From Thalassococcus halodurans (GTDB taxonomy: Bacteria > Pseudomonadota > Alphaproteobacteria > Rhodobacterales > Rhodobacteraceae): a stretch of 64,000 bases of DNA. Of this stretch, positions 38,055 through 46,402 are shown piece by piece. Where the stretch lies: contig NZ_FNUZ01000002.1 in NCBI RefSeq assembly GCF_900108225.1, forward strand, positions 2,501-66,500, given 5' to 3'. Each line of letters starts with the position of its first letter. Position 1 is the stretch's first letter. The translations under genes and the position numbers were made by a program. The notes beneath the pieces are model-generated. The model was not told the DNA's origin. It worked only from the letters and a program-made list of their open reading frames with translations, and searched no databases.

Positions 38055-38103
38055 ACAGGGGACCTTATCCGCCAAGGTGCGGTCTGCCTATGGCCGTCGA
38101 AAA

Positions 38104-38159
38104 GCTGCCGGACGGAGGAGCGTCGTCCGGCAGAGGACCGGGCGCTATCAAAACGCCCG
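38104..38159. terminator. Two consecutive intercistronic hairpins after ytfQ
   Basis: CTGCCGGACG/CGTCCGGCAG (38104-38132) and CCGGGCG/CGCCCGG (38137-38159) are perfect stems in the gap between the binding protein and the ATPase genes. They resemble processing and attenuation structures that favour high expression of the first gene. Confidence 0.65.
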
Positions 38160-38175
38160 GAACAAGACGCTCGTA

Positions 38176-39129
38176 TCAGTAGCCGAGGTCTTTTTTCATG
38201 TTGAAGATCGCCTCATTGTCATCCGCGCTTGTGAACAGCTTGGACTCTGTCTGGATCCATTTTGCAGGCATTGCGCCACTGGCCAGATAGGCTTCCAGTG
38301 CATCAAGCGCGGGGCCAGCCATGTTCGGCGTCAGTTCGATTGTGGCGTTCATTTCGCCTGCGGCGATGGCCTTATGGGCATCAGGAACGGCGTCAATGGC
38401 GACGATCTTGATGTCTTCACCGGGCTTCAGGCCGGCCTCTTTGATCGCCTGAATGGCACCGACGGCCATGTCGTCGTTATGGGCATAAAGCGCGCAGATA
38501 TTTTCACCGCCTTCTGCCTTTAGGAAGCTTTCCATCACGACCTTGCCTTGAGCACGGGTGAAATCACCGGTCTGGCTGCGCACGATTTCAAGGTTGCCAT
38601 GGCCCGCGATGCCCTGCTCAAAACCGTTCTTGCGGTCGATGGCGGGGGATGATCCTGTGGTGCCCTGCAATTCGACGATACGGCAGTCGGCGCCGTTCAT
38701 CTCGTTGACCAGCCATTCGCCGGCAACGCGGCCTTCGTGCACCAGATCGGACGTCACCGCTGTCAGATAAAGCGACTCGTCCGCGTCAATCGTTCGGTCC
38801 AGCAGAACCACGGGGATTTCCGCATCTGCGGCTTCTTCCAGTACTTCGTCCCAGCCGGTGGCCACGACCGGAGCCACCAGAATGCCATCCACGCCCTGCG
38901 CGATAAAGCTGCGGATCGCCTTGATCTGGTTTTCCTGTTTTTGCTGTGCATCGGCAAACTTCAGATCGATGCCACGTTTTTCGGCCTCTTGCTTGGTGAC
39001 CGTTGTTTCGGCCGCGCGCCATCCGGACTCAGAGCCGATCTGGCTAAAACCGATGGTCATATCCGCGGCAAAAGCAGCCACTGGTCCAATAGCGATGGCC
39101 GACGCCAAAAGCGTTGTCTTAAATGTCAT
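38176..39129 (-). CDS. ytfQ: Sugar ABC transporter substrate-binding protein (YtfQ-like)
   Basis: A 317-residue periplasmic binding protein with a signal peptide (cleavage after AFA, near residue 21). The mature part starts DMTIGFSQIGSESGWRAAET and has LDRTIDADESLYLTAV, very like E. coli YtfQ, which binds galactofuranose. It is the first gene of the operon ytfQ-ytfR-ytfT-yjfF-gntR. Galactofuranose or a related furanose or pentose is the inferred ligand. No sugar catabolic gene is in the operon, so the pathway is elsewhere. Confidence 0.9.
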   Translation of the reverse strand: MTFKTTLLASAIAIGPVAAFAADMTIGFSQIGSESGWRAAETTVTKQEAEKRGIDLKFADAQQKQENQIKAIRSFIAQGVDGILVAPVVATGWDEVLEEAADAEIPVVLLDRTIDADESLYLTAVTSDLVHEGRVAGEWLVNEMNGADCRIVELQGTTGSSPAIDRKNGFEQGIAGHGNLEIVRSQTGDFTRAQGKVVMESFLKAEGGENICALYAHNDDMAVGAIQAIKEAGLKPGEDIKIVAIDAVPDAHKAIAAGEMNATIELTPNMAGPALDALEAYLASGAMPAKWIQTESKLFTSADDNEAIFNMKKDLGY

Positions 39130-39484
39130 AGTTCCCTCCCTTTCAGAGCAGTCTACGGCTCTGTGCGACTCATTAAGTATTATTTTATTAATTTTGTAAA
39201 TAGATCCGTTGTCCGTTGGTTTGGCTTTGTGAAATTCAATTGCAGATCAATTACTTGGTGTGTTTTGGGTGCGATGGTTTGATATGCTGGAAGGCGGATC
39301 GATGCGCTTTTGCGCCATTTCATTAGCCGTTTTATCAACGGGCGCGCGCCTATTCTGCGCGCGATTTCTTAAGTACGTTTCCCGGCCCTTCTGGCACCAA
39401 ATAAACTGGGACTCGCGGTACATAAAAAGCGATCAGCTCAGGTCTCACGGTCAGACGAAAGATAGACCCCGCTAAGCGCTATGG
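39130..39484. promoter_or_regulatory. Promoter region of the YtfQRT-YjfF operon, no gene seen
   Basis: This 355-base region separates the ytfQ start from the stop of the upstream-lying AraC-type regulator gene. It is AT-rich near ytfQ (about 39168-39200) and holds a small hairpin (cagagc...gctctg, about 39144-39162). There is no convincing ORF. A GntR operator may be present but I could not identify a symmetrical site. Confidence 0.5.
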
Positions 39485-40483
39485 TCAGGTGTTGGACAGC
39501 AGATCTTGTGATTGCTTGGCCGCTCTGTACTGGCTCGGAGTGAAACCGCGATCCTGTTTCAGTGTTTTGGACAGATGTGCCCCGTCACAAAATCCGCAGA
39601 GCTGTGCAATTTCAGGGATAGAGGCGTCCGAATTCGTCAGCTTTGACTGTGCTCGATCCAGCCTCAGATCCATGTAAACGCGCGATGGGCTGGAAGACAG
39701 GTCGGCTTCGAAATGGCGCAATAACGTGCGGCGGGCGGTTCCCAAACGACCTGCGAGGGCCGAGATCGTCAGCGGCACCTCGATATTCTGCTGCATCAAC
39801 AAAACGGCCCGTTTCACGAGCGGGTCCTTTGGTTGCCGCGCAAGGCTTTGACCAGGTTGGGGGCGATCACCACCTAGGGCATTGTCGATCATCATGATGT
39901 TCAGGCTTTTGATCGCTGCCGATTGGCCGAGATGCCGCGTCACAAGAAAGGCGGCCAGATGCGATGCGCCATGTCCGCCCGAGCAGGTCAGTCGGTCCCT
40001 GTCGACCACGAAAATCTGGTCTGAAACGGGTCGCTCGGTTTCGAAGCGGTCAAGGAAATCCTGATGGTGAAACCAACTGACACAACAGCGGTAGCCTGCC
40101 AAAAGGCCTGCCTCTTGCAGGTGAAACACGCCCGTGCACAGACCAACGAGTGGTGTTCCCGCTGCGGCGCGTGTGCGCAGGAAGGTGATCATGGCGTTCG
40201 ACAGGCCGGTCTCTTCGCTCATCAAGCCGCCGACAACGATCAGGTAGTCATATGTCCCCGCGTCCCGCAGCCGCGTGTCCGGTGATACCCGCACGCCGCA
40301 GGATGATCGAACTGGGTTCATCGTGTCGGATAAAACGTCCCAGTCACATAGGATCGGGCGCGAACGGTCGGCTTCGTCTGCAGCAAGCCGGAGCACATCC
40401 ACGAAATTTGCGAACGCGGACAAGGTAAAGCTTTCGGCAAGCAAAAAGCCGACTTTAAGACGTTTATGATCTGAATGCGCCAT
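39485..40483 (-). CDS. GlxA-type AraC regulator, GbdR/SouR-like
   Basis: A 332-residue regulator. The N-terminal half is a DJ-1/PfpI amidotransferase-like domain with an elbow cysteine in VGLCTGVFHL (about residue 117). The C-terminal half is an AraC DNA-binding domain with two helix-turn-helices (about 225-325). This architecture defines GlxA-family regulators. GbdR and SouR, which sense glycine betaine, dimethylglycine or sarcosine, belong to it. It lies divergently beside the sarcosine oxidase operon and is the probable activator of it. Confidence 0.85.
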   Translation of the reverse strand: MAHSDHKRLKVGFLLAESFTLSAFANFVDVLRLAADEADRSRPILCDWDVLSDTMNPVRSSCGVRVSPDTRLRDAGTYDYLIVVGGLMSEETGLSNAMITFLRTRAAAGTPLVGLCTGVFHLQEAGLLAGYRCCVSWFHHQDFLDRFETERPVSDQIFVVDRDRLTCSGGHGASHLAAFLVTRHLGQSAAIKSLNIMMIDNALGGDRPQPGQSLARQPKDPLVKRAVLLMQQNIEVPLTISALAGRLGTARRTLLRHFEADLSSSPSRVYMDLRLDRAQSKLTNSDASIPEIAQLCGFCDGAHLSKTLKQDRGFTPSQYRAAKQSQDLLSNT

Positions 40484-40589
40484 GTCCCATATTTACACAT
40501 GAGTTGTCCCGATACTACCCGCAAGTGACAGGCGACTCGCGTAAATTTGGTGAAATCACCCTCAACAAACCAACTTGCGAGGCCGCCAC

Positions 40590-41843
40590 ATGACGCGTTT
40601 TAACGCCTTTGCCCTGCTGAAGAATGCCCTGAACGGCCACAAAGGCTGGACCGAGCAGTGGCCCGATAGTCAGCCCAAGAAAGAATACGACGTGATCATC
40701 GTCGGGGCGGGCGGCCACGGGTTGGGCGCGGCCTATTATTTGGCCAAACAGCACGGCATCACCAATGTCGCTGTGATCGACAAGGGCTGGCTGGGTGGTG
40801 GCAACACCGGACGCAACACGACGATCATCCGGTCGAACTATCTCTATGACGAAAGCGCGCGGCTTTTCGATCATGCGGTGGATCTGTGGGAAAACCTCAG
40901 CCAAGAGCTGAACTATAACGTGATGTATTCGCGGCGTGGCGTTCTGATGCTGGCGCACAATGTGCACGACGTGCAGTCGTTCACGCGTCACATCCACGCC
41001 AACCGTCTGAACGGTGTCGATAACCGCTGGCTGACCCCGCAGGAATGCAAAGACTACTGCCCGCCGCTGAATATCTCGGCGAACGCGCGCTATCCTGTTA
41101 TGGGCGGTGCGCTGCAGGAGCGGGCAGGGACGGCGCGGCACGATGCGGTGGCATGGGGCTATGCCCGTGGCGCGGCTGAACGTGGTGTGGACATCATCCA
41201 GAACTGCGCCGTCACAGCCATTCGCCGGAACGCAGATGGTTCTGTCGCGGGCGTCGAAACCGCCAAGGGTTTCATCAAGGCCAAGAAGGTCGCTGTTTCG
41301 GCGGCGGGCCATACCTCAACCGTTATGCAAACCGCCGATGTGCGCCTTCCATTGGAAAGCTACCCGCTGCAGGCGCTGGTGTCGGAGCCGGTCAAACCGA
41401 TTTTCCCCTGCGTGGTGATGTCGAACGCGGTGCACGCCTATATCAGTCAATCCGACAAGGGCGAGCTGGTCATCGGTTCGGGCACGGACCAGTATACATC
41501 CTACAGCCAGCGTGGCGGCCTTCCGCTGATCGAACATACAGTCGCCGCGATTACCGAGGTCTTCCCGATCTTCAACCGGATGCGGATGCTGCGCAAATGG
41601 GGCGGCATTGTCGATGTGACACCAGACCGCTCTGCGATCATTTCGAAGACGCCGGTTCAGGGGCTTTACGTTAACTGCGGTTGGGGTACGGGCGGGTTCA
41701 AGGCAACACCGGGCGCCGCGCATACCTTTGCCTGGACTGTGGCCAAGGACGAACCGCACCCGATCAACGCGCCTTTCACCATGGAACGCTTCCGCACCGG
41801 TCGTCTGATCGACGAAGCCGCCGCTGCCGCTGTCGCACACTGA
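40590..41843 (+). CDS. soxB: Sarcosine oxidase subunit beta
   Basis: A 417-residue flavoprotein subunit of heterotetrameric sarcosine oxidase, which oxidises sarcosine to glycine with a one-carbon unit passed to tetrahydrofolate. The dinucleotide fold ([17 protein letters not shown], about residues 31-47) and ARHDAVAW, with the histidine (residue 184) expected to bind FMN covalently, are present. The ATG at 40590 is preferred over an upstream in-frame ATG at 40575 because the family begins MTRFN/MRRYS-like and gcgagg precedes it. It is followed by soxD, soxA and soxG in tight order. Confidence 0.93.
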   Translation: MTRFNAFALLKNALNGHKGWTEQWPDSQPKKEYDVIIVGAGGHGLGAAYYLAKQHGITNVAVIDKGWLGGGNTGRNTTIIRSNYLYDESARLFDHAVDLWENLSQELNYNVMYSRRGVLMLAHNVHDVQSFTRHIHANRLNGVDNRWLTPQECKDYCPPLNISANARYPVMGGALQERAGTARHDAVAWGYARGAAERGVDIIQNCAVTAIRRNADGSVAGVETAKGFIKAKKVAVSAAGHTSTVMQTADVRLPLESYPLQALVSEPVKPIFPCVVMSNAVHAYISQSDKGELVIGSGTDQYTSYSQRGGLPLIEHTVAAITEVFPIFNRMRMLRKWGGIVDVTPDRSAIISKTPVQGLYVNCGWGTGGFKATPGAAHTFAWTVAKDEPHPINAPFTMERFRTGRLIDEAAAAAVAH

Positions 41844-41853
41844 GGACAAACAC

Positions 41854-42156
41854 ATGCTTCTGATCCATTGCCCCCATTGCGAAGAAACCCTGCCCGAGGC
41901 CGAGTTCGCCTATGCCGGTCAGGCGCACATCGTGCGTCCCGCCGATCCCATGAGCCAGACCGACGAACAGTGGGAAGAGTTCCTGTTCATCCGCGAGAAC
42001 GCCAAAGGCGCGCATTACGAACGCTGGCGTCACCTGCACGGGTGTGGCCGCTTCTTCAACGCGGTGCGTGACACCGTTTCTGACCGCTTTTTGACCACCT
42101 ATCCCTCGGGCACACCGCGCCCGGACCTTAGCACTCTGACGGAGGGCAAAGCATGA
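41854..42156 (+). CDS. soxD: Sarcosine oxidase subunit delta
   Basis: A 100-residue zinc-binding subunit. Cys6, Cys9, a histidine in the RHLHGC region (residues 60-62) and Cys64 form the zinc site. It has the usual size and the GCGRFFNAVRDT hallmark. It starts 10 bases after soxB and overlaps soxA by 4 bases. Confidence 0.93.
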   Translation: MLLIHCPHCEETLPEAEFAYAGQAHIVRPADPMSQTDEQWEEFLFIRENAKGAHYERWRHLHGCGRFFNAVRDTVSDRFLTTYPSGTPRPDLSTLTEGKA

Positions 42157-45152
42157 GCTATCGCATTCCTGGCCGTGGTCGCATCGACCGCGCACAGCCG
42201 ATCCGTTTCACCTTTGACGGTCACGATGTTGAAGGTTTCCGCGGCGATACCGTTGCTTCGGCTCTTCTTGCCCAAGGCAACCACCTTATGGGCCGGTCGT
42301 TCAAGTACCACCGTCCGCGTGGCCCCGTAGCAGCAGGCTCGGAAGAGCCCAACGCCCTGATCGGCACGCGCCGTGGCAAGGGGCAGTTCGAACCGAATAC
42401 GCGCGCGACCATGCAGGAACTGCGCAAGGGGCTCGAGACAACGTCGCAAAACAAATACCCGTCGTTGAAATTCGACGTGGGTGCTGTGAACGACGCGGCT
42501 TACATGCTGTTCTCGGCGGGCTTCTACTACAAGACGTTCATGTGGCCGCGGAACTTCTGGCACAAAGTCTATGAGCCGTTCATCCGCGCTGCAGCCGGTC
42601 TGGGCGTTAGCCCGACCGAAGAAGACCCAGACGTCTACGCATCGCGCAACATGCATTGCGATGTGCTAATCGTTGGTGCGGGACCGTCCGGTCTGGCCGC
42701 TGCGCGTCAGGCAGCAGGTAAGGGCCTGAAGGTCGTTCTGGTTGATGAACATTCCGAGGCGGGCGGCACGCTGCTCTCTGAACCGCAGGCCAAAATTGAT
42801 GGCGTGGCGGCATGGGATTGGCTGTCTTCCACATTGGCCGAGCTTGAGGCGGCAGGTGTTAAGGTTATGACCCGCACCACTGCCATCGGTTACTACCACG
42901 AAAACTTCATCGGTATGGTCGAGCGTTTGACCGATCACCTTGACGAGGTGCCGCAGGATACTCCGCGCGAACGTATGTGGCGTGTGCGCGCCAAGCAGGT
43001 TGTGCTGGCGCAGGGTGCGCTGGAAAAACCGCTGGTCTTCCACGGCAACGACCGTCCGGGCGTGATGCTGGCGGGATCGGCGCAGACCTTCTTGAACCGC
43101 TTTGGTGTTCTGGTGGGCAAGCGTCCTGTTGTTCTGACATCGCACGATAGCGCATGGTACGCCGCGTTCGATCTGGCAGGCGCAGGTGCGCAGGTTCAGG
43201 CCATCGTCGACACACGCGCCGAAGTGCGCGCAGATCTTCTGGATCAGGCGAAAGCGCTGAACATTCCGGTCAAGCTGAGCCACACAGCCACGGCGACCTC
43301 TGGTCGTCTGCGCGTGTCCTCGCTGCGCGTGAACAAGGTCTCTGGCAGCACAGTGAGCGCGGGCTCTGAAATCAAGTGTGACGCTGTGCTGATGTCCGGT
43401 GGCTGGACGCCGTCGCTGCACCTGTTTTCGCACACGAAGGGTAAACTGGCGTGGGACGATGACCTGACCACTTTCTTGCCGTCCGATACGCCAGAAGACT
43501 GCGTGATCGCGGGCGCGGGCCGTGGCCTGTGGGGAATCGAAGCGGCGCTGGCAGATGGCGCGGCACAGGCCCAAGCCGCACTGGATGCGTTGGGGCAGGC
43601 GGGTGACGCGGCCAGCTATGCCGTGGACGAGGATCGTCCTGGTACGGGCGTGATGCACAAAGAACTGCCAACCGACAAACAGCCAGGTCGCGCCAAAGCG
43701 TTTGTTGACTATCAAAACGACGTGACGGCCAAGGACCTGCGTCTTGCGGTTAAAGAGGGCATGCGTTCGATCGAACACGTCAAACGCTACACCACCAACG
43801 GCATGGCGACCGATCAAGGCAAGATGTCGAACATCAACGGCCTGAACATTGCCGCCGATGCGCTTGGCAAAAAGCAGCCGCAGGTGGGTCTGACAACTTT
43901 CCGCCCGCCTTACACGCCGACAACATTTGGCGCCTTTGCTGGCTATCACCGTGGTAGCCATTTCGAAGTGACGCGGAAAACGCAGATCGACGCATGGGCC
44001 GAGGAAAACGGTGCAGTGTATGAACCCGTCGGCCAGTGGCGCCGCGCGCGTTATTTCCCCAAGTCGGGTGAAGATATGGACGCCGCGGTCAAGCGTGAAT
44101 GCGCCGCAACGCGGTCCAGCGTAGGCATCTTCGACGCTTCCACGCTGGGCAAGATCGAAGTGGTTGGTCCCGATGCCGCTGAGTTCGTTAACCGCATGTA
44201 CACAAACCCGTTCCTCAAGCTAGCACCCGGCAAATGCCGTTATGGCCTGCTGTGCGGCGACGATGGCTTCATTCGCGACGACGGCGTGATCGGTCGCATC
44301 TCTGATGACCGTTTCCACGTCACGACCACCACTGGTGGCGCGGCACGCGTGCTGAACATGATGGAAGACTATCTGCAGACCGAATGGCCCGATCTTGATG
44401 TCTGGCTGACGTCGGTAACCGAACAGTGGTCGACCATTGCCTTGAACGGCCCGAATGCAGCCAAGCTGTTGCAACCCCTCGTGCCGGATCTGGTGCTGAC
44501 CGAGGAAAACTTCCCGCATATGTCCTGTGCTGAAGTGGACGTGGCGGGCATTCCTGCGCGTCTGTGGCGTGTCAGCTTTACCGGCGAAATCGGTTTCGAG
44601 GTCAACGTACCCGCACCGCTGGGTCGCCAGCTGTGGGAGACGCTTTGGGAGGCAGGTCAGCAATATGACATCTGCGCCTATGGCACCGAAACGATGCACG
44701 TGCTCCGCGCTGAAAAGGGCTACATCATTGTCGGACAGGACACAGATGGCACCGTCACGCCGTTTGATGCGGGTATGGGCTGGGCCGTTGGCAAGAAGAA
44801 GGCAGACTTTGTCGGTATGCGCGGCATGGCGCGGCCTGATCTGGTGGCCAAAGGGCGTCGCCAGCTGGTCGGTCTTCTGACCGAAGACGGCTCCAAACTG
44901 GAAGAGGGCGCGCAGATCGTGCTCGACCCGAACCAGCCGATCCCGATGAAGATGGTGGGCTTTGTGACGTCGTCCTATGATCAGGGCACTGTGGGCCAGC
45001 CGATTGCGCTGGCGCTGGTCGAAGGCGGGCAGGACCGGATGGGCGAAACCGTCTATATCCCGATGCCCGATCGCACGATCGCCGCCAAAATCGTCTCGAC
45101 TATCTTTGTCGATCCCGAAAACAACCGTCTCAAGATCGGAGCCGCAGCATGA
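42153..45152 (+). CDS. soxA: Sarcosine oxidase subunit alpha
   Basis: A 999-residue subunit. The N-terminal region has a ferredoxin-like fold (DTVASALLAQG, residues about 25-110). Next is an NAD(H)-binding flavin-reductase-like domain (LIVGAGPSGLAAARQA, about 172-187, with a second dinucleotide-binding segment near 320). The C-terminal half (from about 600) is a glycine-cleavage T-protein-like domain that binds tetrahydrofolate and transfers the methylene group. The start overlaps soxD (ATGA) and the end overlaps soxG. The length is normal for the family. Confidence 0.95.
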   Translation: MSYRIPGRGRIDRAQPIRFTFDGHDVEGFRGDTVASALLAQGNHLMGRSFKYHRPRGPVAAGSEEPNALIGTRRGKGQFEPNTRATMQELRKGLETTSQNKYPSLKFDVGAVNDAAYMLFSAGFYYKTFMWPRNFWHKVYEPFIRAAAGLGVSPTEEDPDVYASRNMHCDVLIVGAGPSGLAAARQAAGKGLKVVLVDEHSEAGGTLLSEPQAKIDGVAAWDWLSSTLAELEAAGVKVMTRTTAIGYYHENFIGMVERLTDHLDEVPQDTPRERMWRVRAKQVVLAQGALEKPLVFHGNDRPGVMLAGSAQTFLNRFGVLVGKRPVVLTSHDSAWYAAFDLAGAGAQVQAIVDTRAEVRADLLDQAKALNIPVKLSHTATATSGRLRVSSLRVNKVSGSTVSAGSEIKCDAVLMSGGWTPSLHLFSHTKGKLAWDDDLTTFLPSDTPEDCVIAGAGRGLWGIEAALADGAAQAQAALDALGQAGDAASYAVDEDRPGTGVMHKELPTDKQPGRAKAFVDYQNDVTAKDLRLAVKEGMRSIEHVKRYTTNGMATDQGKMSNINGLNIAADALGKKQPQVGLTTFRPPYTPTTFGAFAGYHRGSHFEVTRKTQIDAWAEENGAVYEPVGQWRRARYFPKSGEDMDAAVKRECAATRSSVGIFDASTLGKIEVVGPDAAEFVNRMYTNPFLKLAPGKCRYGLLCGDDGFIRDDGVIGRISDDRFHVTTTTGGAARVLNMMEDYLQTEWPDLDVWLTSVTEQWSTIALNGPNAAKLLQPLVPDLVLTEENFPHMSCAEVDVAGIPARLWRVSFTGEIGFEVNVPAPLGRQLWETLWEAGQQYDICAYGTETMHVLRAEKGYIIVGQDTDGTVTPFDAGMGWAVGKKKADFVGMRGMARPDLVAKGRRQLVGLLTEDGSKLEEGAQIVLDPNQPIPMKMVGFVTSSYDQGTVGQPIALALVEGGQDRMGETVYIPMPDRTIAAKIVSTIFVDPENNRLKIGAAA

Positions 45153-45676
45153 ACGCGCTCACCTCCTTCCCGACCGAAACCCTTGTCTCGAACGCTGCCG
45201 TCAGCGTGACCAAAGTTCCCCATCGTGCGCGGCTTTCGCTGCGGGCACGCGGCGATCTTGGTCCGCTTGAACGGGCTCTCGGTTACAGCCTTCCGCGCAA
45301 GATCGGTGGCGTGACGCTGGGTACGGCCTGTCTTGGTCCGGACGAATGGATCATCATGACCGACGATGCTGCTGCGATCATGGCCGCCTGTGCGTCCGTT
45401 GATTTGCCGCACAGCCTCGTGGATGTATCCGGACGCGAAATCTCCTTTGAGATCGAAGGCGATCGTGCAGGAGAGCTTCTGACACTTGGTTGTCCGCGCG
45501 ACATTGATGCAATTGCCGACGGCACCGCGCGCCGCACTGTTTTCGACGGCGTGACCGTAACGCTGTGGCGCGATACTTCGGAACGCTTCCGTATCGACGT
45601 CTGGAACAGCTTTGCGCCCCACGTAGCACATCTTTTGGAAATCGGCGCGCGCGAACTCGCTGCTGAAATGGCCTGA
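45149..45676 (+). CDS. soxG: Sarcosine oxidase subunit gamma
   Basis: A 175-residue subunit, the last intact gene of the soxBDAG operon. It has the GcvT-like segments LVDVSGREISFEIEGDRAGELL and the FRIDVWNSFAPHVAHLLE ending. It overlaps soxA by 4 bases. Normally purU, folD or glyA follow for one-carbon handling; here only a decayed fragment follows, so the operon end looks broken. Confidence 0.9.
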   Translation: MNALTSFPTETLVSNAAVSVTKVPHRARLSLRARGDLGPLERALGYSLPRKIGGVTLGTACLGPDEWIIMTDDAAAIMAACASVDLPHSLVDVSGREISFEIEGDRAGELLTLGCPRDIDAIADGTARRTVFDGVTVTLWRDTSERFRIDVWNSFAPHVAHLLEIGARELAAEMA

Positions 45677-45704
45677 AATATACAGCCTGTCTTTGTAAGG
45701 ACTT

Positions 45705-45835
45705 TTCCGACGTTTGATCGCGTTACCGAGGGCGGCATCTTTGATGCCGTCGTCGTTACCGCTTTGCCAAAAGGGCGTGAATGCCAGCTGACCCAAATTG
45801 AACTGATTGCCTCGGAAAACATCGCCCCGGTTTCA
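45705..45835 (+). pseudogene. glyA: Remnant of serine hydroxymethyltransferase (glyA) N-terminus
   Basis: The frame continuing past the soxG stop reads FDRV-TEG-GIFDAVV, then ECQLTQIELIASENI before it changes. IELIASENI is the near-invariant N-terminal signature of serine hydroxymethyltransferase (IELIASENIVS). The residues before it resemble the expected DPEIFDAV...RQ..QIEL. There is no start codon and no cofactor domain, so this is a fragment of about 40 residues. In roseobacters glyA often sits beside soxBDAG, which fits a deleted copy. Confidence 0.6.
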
Positions 45836-46164
45836 GCCATGGCGGCGCTGGAGCTGGGCGAAAAAGCGATGTTCCTTGTCGATCGGGCCATCACCCATCA
45901 AACGTGAATATCGAAATGATTGTGTCGCGGCGGATCCATGCAGGCAAGCTTGCCGGGTTCCATTTCAACGACATTAAGAGTGGCGACGATGCTCTGGATA
46001 GTGGCACCATTGAACAGTATCACCTGTTTCTGATTTTGAACGAATTGGTCGATGCCGAAGGGAAGGCTGGTTTGGACCTGGCGCATATGATCGACCAATC
46101 CCATAATGTGACTGATACGATCGAAAGACTGATGATCGTAGGTCAACATGATCTTGTCGAATAG
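45836..46164 (+). pseudogene. rhaI: Frameshifted fragment of L-rhamnose isomerase (Pseudomonas-type RhaI)
   Basis: AALELGEKAMFLVD in the first frame is followed after an apparent 2-base deletion near 45884 by GHHPSNVNIEMIVSRRIHAGKL, then AGFHFNDIKSGDDALDSGTI and MIDQSHNVTDTIERL. These match, in order, the second half of sugar isomerases of the RhaI/xylose-isomerase-like family (GHH..NTNIE, GGFHFN....DDDL.GS, LDQSHNVTDPIE). The first half and the C-terminal end are missing. It is joined directly to the glyA fragment. Confidence 0.72.
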
Positions 46165-46402
46165 CAGGCCTTCCTTCACCAGGAACTTCCGATTTGTTGC
46201 TCTCGGTCCAGGCCAGATATTCGAGGTATTAACTTCCTTCTATTTCGTCTTAAAAAATCCGCGCATTCAACCTGTTGAAGCAACATGTTTATCTCTGATG
46301 AGTTAGATAGGGGAATTGAACTGTTGTGAGGAAAGCGGATGTTTCGCGGTTTCCTAATTTAAATGAAACCAATTATGGAAATTTGCAGAAGGTCGTGAGA
46401 TG
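46165..46402. other. AT-rich intergenic region after the pseudogene scar
   Basis: About 240 bases with no convincing gene on either strand. GC content drops sharply here (about 46200-46380) compared with the sarcosine oxidase genes. This marks the left side of the gene-poor accessory stretch. Confidence 0.5.

Noticed and set aside
42666-43961. Minus-strand ORF of 431 codons inside soxA
   Set aside because: It is a shadow of soxA, whose domains and overlaps with soxD and soxG leave no room for a second gene.
45904-46164. Short ORF as an intact small protein
   Set aside because: It matches the second half of RhaI in order, and the preceding part is in another frame, so it is a pseudogene piece and not a small gene.
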